DNA from: Clostridium sp. UBA701
GTDB taxonomy: Bacteria > Bacillota > Clostridia > Clostridiales > Clostridiaceae
DNA length: 64,000 nt
Direction of reading: 5' to 3'
Assembly (NCBI GenBank): GCA_002298125.1
Contig: DBMJ01000023.1
Span: 62,249-126,248, forward strand
Position numbers and translations under genes: made by a program
Shown here: positions 17,038 to 24,554 of the stretch, one piece after another
Layout of the letters: each line of letters starts with the position of its first letter
How positions within the stretch are numbered: the first letter of the stretch is position 1
The notes under the pieces: model-generated
The model's database searches: none
What the model was told of the DNA's origin: nothing
What the model saw: only the letters and a program-made list of their open reading frames with translations

Positions 17038-17469
17038 TTATATTCCATTTTGAACAGTGCTTTTTTTAGCAGCTCTAAGTTCATCACTGTAACATTTAAT
17101 AGAGTCCTTCCCTGCACTTAATGCTGCACTTTTTATGTCCTCAACAGCTTTGTTTTCCCTATCCATTATCACTTCTAAAAGCATGGGAAGATTAGTTCCT
17201 GATATTACTCTGCTCTCCTCTACCTCTTTTGACAGCAGTGCACTGCACTTAAAGGGAGAGCCTCCGATTAAATCTGTAAAGAAAATAATACCTTCACAGC
17301 TTTCAAATTCTTTGATTTTGTTTTCTAGCTTTTTAGTAAGGTCTTCTACAGAAGCCTCTTTTTCAAAGTCTATTGCCTCCACATATTCTTGCTTTCCTAT
17401 GATGAGTTCAATAGAGCTTAAAAGTCCTGAAGCAAAATTGCCATGTCCTGTTATTATAAATCCAACCAT
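17038..17469 (-). CDS. agaF: PTS system mannose/sorbose-family IIA component
   Basis: Cytoplasmic phosphocarrier of 143 residues that receives phosphate from HPr and passes it to IIB. The phosphorylated His is His9 in I-T-G-H-G. ATG 17469 follows AGGAGA; an upstream in-frame TTG would include that ribosome site. It is the last gene of the amino-sugar operon and is separated from IID by 108 bp holding a strong hairpin, so its level may be set separately. The aga name is by context; a mannose-family IIA alone does not fix the sugar. Confidence 0.88.
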   Translation of the reverse strand: MVGFIITGHGNFASGLLSSIELIIGKQEYVEAIDFEKEASVEDLTKKLENKIKEFESCEGIIFFTDLIGGSPFKCSALLSKEVEESRVISGTNLPMLLEVIMDRENKAVEDIKSAALSAGKDSIKCYSDELRAAKKSTVQNGI

Positions 17470-17530
17470 TCTTATTCTCCTTTGCAACCTTTGTAAGTCA
17501 TTTAATATAAGTATCTTTATAATTGGAGAA

Positions 17531-17562
17531 TCAAGGCAAATAATTTGTAATATTTGCCTTGA
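17531..17562 (-). other. Hairpin between IID and IIA genes
   Basis: 12-bp perfect stem TCAAGGCAAATA / TATTTGCCTTGA with an 8-nt loop and no U-tract. Placed inside the operon, it more likely stabilises or processes the mRNA, or partly terminates it, than ends transcription fully. Confidence 0.55.
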
Positions 17563-17577
17563 CCCACAATCTTTATA

Positions 17578-18396
17578 TTATAATAATCCTATTGCTTTTC
17601 CGCCTACTCCAACAACTACAGTTAATAATATCAATTTTACTGGAGATACACCCTTCTTTAATAGATAGTACATTAAGAAGGTATATCCTAGAGGAAGCAT
17701 GTTAGGCATAACCTTGTCAAATACATCTGCTTGAAGAGCAACCTTTGCTTTTCCAGCATTAATAACAATTGGTGTTGATAATGCTATATAGGAAGCTATA
17801 AGACCACCAACTACTGTTAAACCCACCATTGAAGCCGCATGTGCAACCTTTTTTGTACTTTCCTTTAAGGTTGCTATTGCCTTTACACCAGTATTATAAC
17901 CATAGTTCATTAGTCCAAATCTTAAGCCAAAGTGAAGAACATTAAACATTAATAGGAATACTATTGGACCAGCAATATTGCCGTCTAATGCTAGAGAAGC
18001 ACCTATACCAACACAAATTGGCAATGCTGTAAGCCAGAACAATGCATCTCCTATTCCTCCTAGTGGTCCCATGGTAGCAACCTTTATACCTCTAATAGTG
18101 TTTCTGTCTTCTTTGTTTTCTTCCATTGCTAGTACTAGACCCATGATGAAGGTTACTAAAAATGGGTGAGTATTAAAGAATTCCATATGATCCTTCATTG
18201 AGTTTGAAAGGTCTTCCTTATTTTTATGAATTTTCTTAAGGCCAGGAATTAAACTGTATAACCATCCGCAAGCCTGCATTCTTTCATAGTTAAAGGATGC
18301 CTGTAGAAACAATGAACGCCATACCATTTTATTTAAATCTTTTTTAGTTATAACTTTTTCATTGCTTTTGTCTTGGTAAACTACACTAGATTCCAT
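17578..18396 (-). CDS. agaD: PTS mannose/sorbose-family IID component
   Basis: Membrane subunit of 272 residues that with IIC forms the sugar channel. Family features: K-K-D-L-N-K-M-V-W-R-S near residue 20, N-Y-E-R-M-Q-A-C-G-W near 38, F-F-N-T-H-P near 75, M-G-P-L-G-G-I-G-D near 110, and hydrophobic segments in the C-terminal half. ATG 18396 follows a G-rich ribosome site; upstream in-frame starts overlap IIC. Its start overlaps the IIC stop by 11 bp, so translation is coupled. Confidence 0.92.
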   Translation of the reverse strand: MESSVVYQDKSNEKVITKKDLNKMVWRSLFLQASFNYERMQACGWLYSLIPGLKKIHKNKEDLSNSMKDHMEFFNTHPFLVTFIMGLVLAMEENKEDRNTIRGIKVATMGPLGGIGDALFWLTALPICVGIGASLALDGNIAGPIVFLLMFNVLHFGLRFGLMNYGYNTGVKAIATLKESTKKVAHAASMVGLTVVGGLIASYIALSTPIVINAGKAKVALQADVFDKVMPNMLPLGYTFLMYYLLKKGVSPVKLILLTVVVGVGGKAIGLL

Positions 18397-19153
18397 TAGA
18401 TGTAACCCCCTTCTTTTGAACTGCTTGTCCCTTGTCTTTGTTTGCAAAGAAGTCATATAATGCAAATGCTGTTCCTGCTAAAGCAAGAGCTAATATTGGC
18501 AAATGACCATAAGTTACTAATAAGAAGCCTATTATCAAGAAAGCAACATATTCCTTCTTAAGCATAATTTTTAATAACATTGCAAATCCGATAGCTGGCA
18601 TCATGCCTCCAGCAATTTTTAAGCCTGCTATTACCCATGCTGGTATAGCTTGTACTATGGCAGTTGCGGATTCTCCTCCAAGGTATATTGGTAAGAAAGC
18701 GATTACAAAGTAGAAAGCAAATAGTACTGCCATACCCATGTAGTTAATTTTCTCAATGCCTTTAGTGTCTGCTGCTTCTGCTAATTTATCAGCCTTGTGC
18801 ATTATAGGTGAGAATATTGTAAATATAAGAACGATTCCCTGTTGTACTGCTACTGCAAATGGAACTGCAATTCCTACTGCAGCACTTGGCTCTAATTTTC
18901 CAAGTATTGCAAAGGCAACTCCTACAATACCTCCTATAACAACATTTGGAGGTTGTGCACCTGCTAGAGGAACCATACCCATCCAAACCAGTTCAAGAGT
19001 ACCACCAACTATTAATCCTGTTTTAACATCTCCTAAAATAAGTCCTACTACTAAACCTGTTACGATTGGTCTATGGATATGAGTAAGACCATCAAACATG
19101 TCTACTCCTGCTATACCAGCCCATATAGCAATTAATAATGCTGAAATAAACAT
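18386..19153 (-). CDS. agaC: PTS mannose/sorbose-family IIC component
   Basis: Polytopic membrane subunit of 255 residues carrying the sugar path. Typical stretches: G-L-T-H-I-H-R-P-I-V near residue 23, G-G-T-L-E-L-V-W-M-G near 50 and G-A-Q-P-P-N near 64. ATG 19153 follows AGGAGGAG. It lies 67 bp after IIB and overlaps IID. The neighbours (AgaS, tagatose kinase, tagatose-bisphosphate aldolase) point to galactosamine or N-acetylgalactosamine as substrate. Confidence 0.92.
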   Translation of the reverse strand: MFISALLIAIWAGIAGVDMFDGLTHIHRPIVTGLVVGLILGDVKTGLIVGGTLELVWMGMVPLAGAQPPNVVIGGIVGVAFAILGKLEPSAAVGIAVPFAVAVQQGIVLIFTIFSPIMHKADKLAEAADTKGIEKINYMGMAVLFAFYFVIAFLPIYLGGESATAIVQAIPAWVIAGLKIAGGMMPAIGFAMLLKIMLKKEYVAFLIIGFLLVTYGHLPILALALAGTAFALYDFFANKDKGQAVQKKGVTSNGI

Positions 19154-19220
19154 AATTTCTCCTCCTTATTATTTATTATATAAATTTTTGAACGGTACCT
19201 TTCAAAAATCTACTACAAAA

Positions 19221-19697
19221 TTAAATGTGTTTTAAAATGTCTACATCTACTGCTTCTGTTGGAACTCTTCTTACCTCAAGCTCAACACCAAGCTCATGTA
19301 ATCTTCTAAATGCAGCTTTATCCTTTTCATCTAAGGAAACAGTGCTTGAAATTTGTGTTTTTCCTGGAGCAAAATGCATATTACCTATATTAACCTTCTT
19401 TATTGGAACTCCACCCTCTACTAGCTTCAAAACATCCTGAGGATTTCTACAAACTATAAAAATATTTTGCTCGTCAGAAGCTAAGTGAATTACATCAATG
19501 GTCTTTTGTAGAGAAAAGAATCTTGTGCCTATAGAATCTGGTACAACCATCTCCATTAAGCTCTGTTGTACTTCATCCTCTGACACTTCATCGTTGGCAA
19601 CTAAGATAAGATTTGCACCAAGATGATTAACCCAAGTAACTCCTACCTGACCGTGTATCAACCTGTTGTCGATTCTTGTTAATAAAATATTTGGCAT
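19221..19697 (-). CDS. agaB: PTS mannose/sorbose-family IIB component
   Basis: Cytoplasmic subunit of 158 residues that phosphorylates the incoming sugar. The phosphorylated His15 is in R-L-I-H-G-Q-V, within L-T-R-I-D-N-R-L-I-H-G-Q-V-G, the family signature. The conserved W-V-N-H-L-G-A-N and V-P-I-K-K-V-N-I-G-N-M-H segments are intact. ATG 19697 follows GGAGGG and the gene is 11 bp behind agaS. Confidence 0.95.
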   Translation of the reverse strand: MPNILLTRIDNRLIHGQVGVTWVNHLGANLILVANDEVSEDEVQQSLMEMVVPDSIGTRFFSLQKTIDVIHLASDEQNIFIVCRNPQDVLKLVEGGVPIKKVNIGNMHFAPGKTQISSTVSLDEKDKAAFRRLHELGVELEVRRVPTEAVDVDILKHI

Positions 19698-19708
19698 ATA
19701 TATCCCTC

Positions 19709-20866
19709 CTAGAATTTATGAATTGTTACACCCTTTACAACTCTGTTTACCTCTCCGCTTGGAAATGGGTTGTCAGGAGTACAACCTAATTTAATTGATG
19801 AAAATAGAGCAAATATCTGTGCAGTAAGCACTGCAGTATAGGATGTAAAGGCTTCTTTAAGCTTTTTATCCATGGAGTTGTAGATGTATATATCTGCATA
19901 TTCCTCAGCCTTAGCATAATATTTATCTGAAACCACAACTAACTTGTGCTTAAATGAGTTTGAAAGCTCACTTAGCATATCAAAGTCATACTCTCTGGTG
20001 TAGTCATTGTTTGAAACAAAGTATAGTATTACGGTATTTTCTGTCAGCATAGACTTAGGACCATGTCTAAAACCCATTGGAGTATCATATCTAGAAATTA
20101 TTTTACCTGCTGTGAGCTCCACAATCTTTAGAGCAGCTTCTCTTGCCATTCCATAGAGATTACCAGCCCCAAGTACTACTAATCTGTCTACTGTTGGGTC
20201 AAAGGCTTCGGAAATCATTTGGAATTTATTATTTAATATCTCCTCTGCATAGGAAGATATAATGTTTACGTTTTCTGTAAGGTCTATATCAATGTTTAGT
20301 GTGCAGTATGCTGCCAGCATCATACCTGTAACACTGCTGGTCATGGCAAAGCCTTGATCCTCTACCTCGCCAAATACCAAATTTAAGGTTCTTTCATTGT
20401 TGAAGCTTGCCAGTGCACCCTTGGGATTGCAGGTTATTATAAGATGGTATATATTGTCTACTGCTTTTTCTGCAATTTCCACTGCTGCTATGCTTTCTGG
20501 ACTGTTACCTGATCTAGCAAAGGATACTAAAAGGGTCTTTACATCCTTTATCAAATACTGCTCTGGGCTTGCTACTATGTCAGTGGTGTGAATGGAATCC
20601 ACAGACTTGTATGGCAGCTCCTTTCTTATGATTGGAGCTAATGAATCTCCCACAAAGCCTGAACTTCCAGCCCCTGTGAAAATTATTCTGGTATCAGCAT
20701 CAAAGTTTTTAAGAAAGCTCTGAATTTCTCCTCTTCTGTTTATTATCTTTTCATATATGGATTTCCATACTAGCTTTTGACGAAAAATTTCATTTATGGT
20801 ATAACTGGCATTAATCTTTTGTGCTGCTTCCTCATTATAGCCAAAAATATTATTCAACTTTATCAT
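19709..20866 (-). CDS. agaS: AgaS-type SIS-domain amino-sugar deaminase/isomerase
   Basis: A 385-residue protein with two SIS domains (about 45-190 and 215-360). The phosphosugar-binding motifs F-T-G-A-G-S-S-G-F near residue 64 and S-F-A-R-S-G-N-S-P-E near 114 are intact, as are R-H-G-P-K near 267 and the C-terminal P-F-P-S-G-E-V-N-R. AgaS converts galactosamine-6-phosphate to tagatose-6-phosphate plus ammonia. The ribosome site is poor (AAAGG directly abuts ATG 20866), so translation may be weak or start differently. It lies between the kinase and the PTS genes. Confidence 0.92.
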   Translation of the reverse strand: MIKLNNIFGYNEEAAQKINASYTINEIFRQKLVWKSIYEKIINRRGEIQSFLKNFDADTRIIFTGAGSSGFVGDSLAPIIRKELPYKSVDSIHTTDIVASPEQYLIKDVKTLLVSFARSGNSPESIAAVEIAEKAVDNIYHLIITCNPKGALASFNNERTLNLVFGEVEDQGFAMTSSVTGMMLAAYCTLNIDIDLTENVNIISSYAEEILNNKFQMISEAFDPTVDRLVVLGAGNLYGMAREAALKIVELTAGKIISRYDTPMGFRHGPKSMLTENTVILYFVSNNDYTREYDFDMLSELSNSFKHKLVVVSDKYYAKAEEYADIYIYNSMDKKLKEAFTSYTAVLTAQIFALFSSIKLGCTPDNPFPSGEVNRVVKGVTIHKF

Positions 20867-20905
20867 CCTTTCTCAATGCCACTTTTTTAAAAGTCACACA
20901 GTAAC

Positions 20906-21835
20906 TTAAATAATTGGCTTTACAACTATATTTTTCATTATTAATTCTACATTAGGAATGGTTAAATAGCCTGTACTTTTTTCCATAGCATTGGCTGTTC
21001 CGCAGGCAGAAGCAAATGCTATAGCTTGCTCTATGTCCATGCCTCTCTTAAAGGCAACTGCCATACCTGCCACAAAAGAATCTCCTGAACCCACTGGGTT
21101 TAGTATCTCTACCTTGGGCAGCACAACCTCATAGAGCTTGTCCTTATAACCTGTAATGGAGCCTCCTGCCCCCAAAGAGACAGTTATTAGCTCTATGCCC
21201 CTATGCTGCAGCTCTAAAATAGCAGCCACAATGTCAGCCTTGGTATTGCTAGCTTTTTTAGTTATAAGCTTTAATTCATCTGCATTTGGCTTTATAAAAA
21301 AGGGTTTCTCATAAATTCCCTGCAGTAATGCTTCTCCACTGGTATCTAAGAAGAATTTTATTCCCCTTTTTCTTGCTTCTTTTATCAGGCTGCCATAGGT
21401 GTTTATATTTAAACCATTAGGCAGGCTTCCTGAGGCTATAATTATGCTGGACTTTTCTAATAGCTCCTTATATATATCAAGCCAATTTTCAAATTCATTC
21501 TCTTCTATATGAGGTCCTGGCTCAAGAAACTCTGTCTGGTTTCCATCCTCATCCATAATGGCAAGACAATTTCTTGTCTCTCCTTTAACTTCCTGGAATT
21601 TATCTATTACATCCATTTCTATGAGTTTTTTTCTTATAAAGCTTCCATTAGCTCCTCCAAGAAAACCCGTGGCGGTTATTTTTTCACCAAGTATGGATGC
21701 CACCCTGGTAACATTAAGGCCCTTTCCCCCAGCAGTGTTTTCTACCTCTATTACCCTTTGAACCTCACCCTTTGTAAAGCTTTTTACATAATACCTCTTG
21801 TCAATGGCAGCATTAAAGGTAATGGTTGTGATCAT
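20906..21835 (-). CDS. PfkB-family kinase, probably tagatose-6-phosphate kinase
   Basis: A 309-residue ribokinase-fold sugar-phosphate kinase of the LacC/FruK branch. The N-terminal sugar site N-A-A-I-D-K-R and G-G-K-G-L-N-V-T-R (about 37-45), and the C-terminal ATP/anion-hole motif N-P-V-G-S-G-D-S-F-V-A-G (about 246-257) with the catalytic Asp253, are all present. In this operon the expected step is tagatose-6-phosphate to tagatose-1,6-bisphosphate; 1-phosphofructokinase activity cannot be excluded from sequence. Its start lies 2 bp after the aldolase stop, so it is probably translationally coupled. Confidence 0.9.
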   Translation of the reverse strand: MITTITFNAAIDKRYYVKSFTKGEVQRVIEVENTAGGKGLNVTRVASILGEKITATGFLGGANGSFIRKKLIEMDVIDKFQEVKGETRNCLAIMDEDGNQTEFLEPGPHIEENEFENWLDIYKELLEKSSIIIASGSLPNGLNINTYGSLIKEARKRGIKFFLDTSGEALLQGIYEKPFFIKPNADELKLITKKASNTKADIVAAILELQHRGIELITVSLGAGGSITGYKDKLYEVVLPKVEILNPVGSGDSFVAGMAVAFKRGMDIEQAIAFASACGTANAMEKSTGYLTIPNVELIMKNIVVKPII

Positions 21836-21837
21836 TG

Positions 21838-22695
21838 CTACACCCTATTGGCACTGCCGCAAACTTGAATTTTATGCTTTACAACCTCTTTCATGGCAGC
21901 CTTACCAGGAGTCATATACTTTCTTGGGTCATTGGCCTCTGGGTTTTCTATAAAATACTTTTTAACTGCTGCTGCAAAGGGTATTTTCAAATCGGTAGCT
22001 ACGTTAACCTTGTTTATACCATATTCTATAGCTCTTCTTACCATATCATCAGGAACATCTGAGGCACCATGAAGCACTAATGGTATATCAACCAATTCTC
22101 TTATTCTTTTAAGTCTTTCAAAATCCAGCTTTAATTCTCCCTTGTACAAGCCATGAGCTGTGCCTATGGCCACTGCTAGAGAATCTATCCCTGTTTGCTT
22201 TACAAATTCTACAGCACTTTCAGGATCTGTATAAGCAGCATTTTTTTCATCTACCACCAGGTCATCTTCCTGTCCGCCTAAACGCCCTAGTTCTGCTTCC
22301 ACTGTACCCCCAAGCTTATGAGCATAATCAACAACACCCTTTGTTATGGAAATGTTTTCTTCAAATACATGGTGGGAAGCATCTATCATACAGGATTTAA
22401 AGCCCATATCTAAGTACTTTTTTATCTCTTCCGGCTTTTCAAAGTGATCTAAATGAATTGCTATTGGAATGTCATACATTGCTGCTGCAGCCTCTGCTAT
22501 TGCTACAATGTACTCTCCCCCAGCATAAGCTATAGTGCTTGGTGTACCAGCCAAAATCACTGGTGAACGCATTTCTGCTGCAGTTTCTACCACCACCTGT
22601 ATGGTCTCCAGATTGTGAATATTAAAAGCTGGAACAGCATATCTATTCTTTACGGCGTCTAATAAAATATCCTTTGTGGAAATAATTTTGTTCAT
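21838..22695 (-). CDS. kbaY: Class II tagatose-1,6-bisphosphate aldolase (KbaY/GatY type)
   Basis: Zinc-dependent aldolase of 285 residues splitting tagatose-1,6-bisphosphate into dihydroxyacetone phosphate and glyceraldehyde-3-phosphate. Zinc ligand His in I-A-I-H-L-D-H-F (about 78-85), E-A-E-L-G-R-L-G-G (about 132-140), H-G-L-Y-K-G-E near 180 and L-V-L-H-G-A-S (about 207-213) are visible. The KbaY and FbaA branches are alike; the operon favours tagatose. ATG 22695 follows GGAGGAAG; a longer in-frame extension has no ribosome site. First catabolic gene after the regulator. Confidence 0.9.
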   Translation of the reverse strand: MNKIISTKDILLDAVKNRYAVPAFNIHNLETIQVVVETAAEMRSPVILAGTPSTIAYAGGEYIVAIAEAAAAMYDIPIAIHLDHFEKPEEIKKYLDMGFKSCMIDASHHVFEENISITKGVVDYAHKLGGTVEAELGRLGGQEDDLVVDEKNAAYTDPESAVEFVKQTGIDSLAVAIGTAHGLYKGELKLDFERLKRIRELVDIPLVLHGASDVPDDMVRRAIEYGINKVNVATDLKIPFAAAVKKYFIENPEANDPRKYMTPGKAAMKEVVKHKIQVCGSANRV

Positions 22696-22753
22696 TTTCT
22701 TCCTCCATTTCTTTGGCAGCTTTTGCAATATGGGAAGGTCAACATGATGTAAT

Positions 22754-22767
22754 GTTGTTATTACCAG
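22754..22767. promoter_or_regulatory. Probable second GntR operator upstream of the aldolase gene
   Basis: GTTGTTATTACCAG matches the perfect palindrome in front of the regulator gene at 11 of 14 positions, with one half-site intact. It lies between the regulator and the first catabolic gene, where an operator for the operon is expected. Confidence 0.5.
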
Positions 22768-22798
22768 TTAGTTTATTTATAAAGCTGCTATGACCTTG

Positions 22799-23524
22799 TT
22801 AATTTCTAAGCAGCTTAAGACTATACTTAAATTTATCTCCTCTGGCAATGCTTACAGTATACTCTATAATTCTATTGTTCTTATTATAAGTATATCTGGT
22901 TATTTTAAGACTGGGGGACCCCACTGCCACATTTATTTTCTTGGCTTCATCTTCATTGGTTAAAACAGGAAGAAATACCTCTTCAGCATATTCAATCCTT
23001 TCGTTAAAACGGTCTCTTAAAATTTCATAGAGTGCAATTTTATTTAGATCATCCTTGGTTATCCCCGGAAAAGCATCGTAGGGAACATAGGTGGTCTCTA
23101 TCATCATAGGTTCACCATCTGCTAATCTAAGTCTAGTGAACTTATATACCAGCTGTTTGTTCTGAAGCTTCATCTTCTTTGCAATCTCATTACTAGATGC
23201 TACTATTTCAAATCTTAACACCTTGGAGGTAGGTTTTTTCCCAAGCTTTTTCATCTCCTCGGTAAAGCTGTAGAACCCTACTAGCTGTTGGTCAAACTTT
23301 TTACCAGCAACAAAGGTTCCCTTTCCCTGTTCCTTATATATATAGCCTTCCGTCTCCAATTCTGAAATAGCTTGTCTTACAGTTGTTCTACTCACATTGT
23401 ATATTTCACAGATTTCTCTTTCGGAGGGTAGCTTGTCATTTTCTTTCATATTATTTTCAATGTCATATATCAATTTGTCCATTAACTGTGAATACAATGG
23501 CATCCTGCTATCCTTATCTAACAT
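22799..23524 (-). CDS. GntR/HutC-family transcriptional regulator of the amino-sugar operon
   Basis: A 241-residue repressor-type protein. The N-terminal winged helix (about 5-72) has the family's P-S-E-R-E-I-C-E-I-Y-N-V-S-R-T-T-V-R-Q-A core, and a C-terminal UTRA ligand-binding domain (about 90-235) ends in Y-T-V-S-I-A-R-G-D. UTRA domains bind sugar phosphates. ATG 23524 follows GGAGG; a TTG 12 nt upstream is the ribosome site itself. The gene heads the operon and has a perfect 14-bp palindrome just downstream of its -10, so autorepression is likely. Confidence 0.92.
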   Translation of the reverse strand: MLDKDSRMPLYSQLMDKLIYDIENNMKENDKLPSEREICEIYNVSRTTVRQAISELETEGYIYKEQGKGTFVAGKKFDQQLVGFYSFTEEMKKLGKKPTSKVLRFEIVASSNEIAKKMKLQNKQLVYKFTRLRLADGEPMMIETTYVPYDAFPGITKDDLNKIALYEILRDRFNERIEYAEEVFLPVLTNEDEAKKINVAVGSPSLKITRYTYNKNNRIIEYTVSIARGDKFKYSLKLLRN

Positions 23525-23545
23525 GGCAACCTCCAAACAGGTATT

Positions 23546-23559
23546 GTGGTAATTACCAC
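23546..23559. promoter_or_regulatory. Perfect GntR/HutC-type operator
   Basis: GTGGTAATTACCAC is a perfect 14-bp palindrome lying 10 bp downstream of the -10 hexamer of the regulator promoter, where a bound repressor would block initiation. Confidence 0.75.
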
Positions 23560-23569
23560 TTATATTTTT

Positions 23570-23598
23570 ATAATACCTTTATTTTTATTTCTTGTCAA
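23570..23598 (-). promoter_or_regulatory. SigA promoter of the amino-sugar regulator/operon
   Basis: Minus strand TTGACA (23598-23593), 17-bp spacer, TATTAT (23575-23570). Confidence 0.8.
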
Positions 23599-23680
23599 TA
23601 ATGATTTTAAATAATCTATTGCTCCCTATGGTGCATAGCAATATAATTAAATACAAAGCTTAGCACAAGGAGTGAAATAG

Positions 23681-23956
23681 ATGAATTTAAAGGATGAAAA
23701 CTCAAAATTTTATGTAATAAGCCTCATAGTACTTTCCCTTGGAGTGTTGATATTTAATACCCTGCCTCTTATGGGACTTGTAAGTGGCATGCTGTTTTCT
23801 ATATTTACAGTCATTGGTCAGATTTTTGTTGTTTTGCTCTTCTTTCTCCTAGGGATAAGATACATAGCTGCAAAAAACAATATGATGGGCTATCTTAACT
23901 TTGGTTTTGGTCTTTTCATGTTGACCTATCTCATCTTTAAATTAATAATCAGCTAA
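23681..23956 (+). CDS. Small membrane protein, unknown
   Basis: A 91-residue hydrophobic protein with three predicted membrane segments (about 10-32, 36-58 and 66-89) and a short polar N-terminus. ATG 23681 is preceded by AAGGAGTG. It stands alone on the plus strand between the amino-sugar operon and a convergent membrane-protein gene, with a bidirectional terminator behind it. No family recognised. Confidence 0.65.
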   Translation: MNLKDENSKFYVISLIVLSLGVLIFNTLPLMGLVSGMLFSIFTVIGQIFVVLLFFLLGIRYIAAKNNMMGYLNFGFGLFMLTYLIFKLIIS

Positions 23957-23959
23957 AAA

Positions 23960-23983
23960 AAGAGTGGGTCTAGGCCCACTCTT
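23960..23983. terminator. Bidirectional terminator
   Basis: 9-bp stem AAGAGTGGG / CCCACTCTT between two convergent membrane-protein genes; A-run before and C/T-rich tail after. It overlaps the 3' end of the minus-strand gene. Confidence 0.7.
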
Positions 23984-24530
23984 CCTTTAACTGTTTTCCT
24001 GCTCTTCTCACAAGTATCAGTACTCCAATGGTTGTAATTACTGCCCCTATTCCGGCAATTAAAAATGCAATAATGTACAAAACATATGAGAAGAGTAAAA
24101 GCACTATAGAAAAGATCAGAGCTAAGTTAAAGCTAAAGTATCTCTTCCATGCACCGTAAGCATCTTCTACAAGCTCTCTCTTATTTTGAGCCTCTGCAGC
24201 TTCGGCTATTCCGGTACAGATATAGTAATAGAGAAGTAAATAGAGAATTAGTATGAATATTGATAGCACAGAAATTATGCCATACCAGGTTGTGATGTTA
24301 TATAAATTCTCTTCATTAGGCCTTTGATATAGAGTGAGCAAGGATAAGGGTAAAAGCACAAGAGATAATCTGCCAGCCTTTTCAAACCTAGGGTTTAGAT
24401 GAGTAAGACCACTTAGTCCTACAGCAATTAATATAAACCCTATAGCGTCAGGAAGCACATCAAAGCCCTGTATTCTTGGACTGAACATGAAGATCATTCC
24501 CCAAAAGATTAGGTTGAAATGTTTCATCAT
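23970..24530 (-). CDS. Polytopic membrane protein, unknown
   Basis: A 186-residue integral membrane protein with about five hydrophobic segments. It begins with two adjacent ATG codons; the second (24527) has the better spacing from GGGGG. The N-terminal segment F-S-P-R-I-Q-G-F-D-V-L-P-D-A-I-G is distinctive but I do not know its family function. It lies 24 bp after the ABC permease gene on the same strand, so it may belong to that transporter operon. Confidence 0.65.
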   Translation of the reverse strand: MMKHFNLIFWGMIFMFSPRIQGFDVLPDAIGFILIAVGLSGLTHLNPRFEKAGRLSLVLLPLSLLTLYQRPNEENLYNITTWYGIISVLSIFILILYLLLYYYICTGIAEAAEAQNKRELVEDAYGAWKRYFSFNLALIFSIVLLLFSYVLYIIAFLIAGIGAVITTIGVLILVRRAGKQLKEEWA

Positions 24531-24554
24531 TAACCCCCAATAAAATCAATATTT

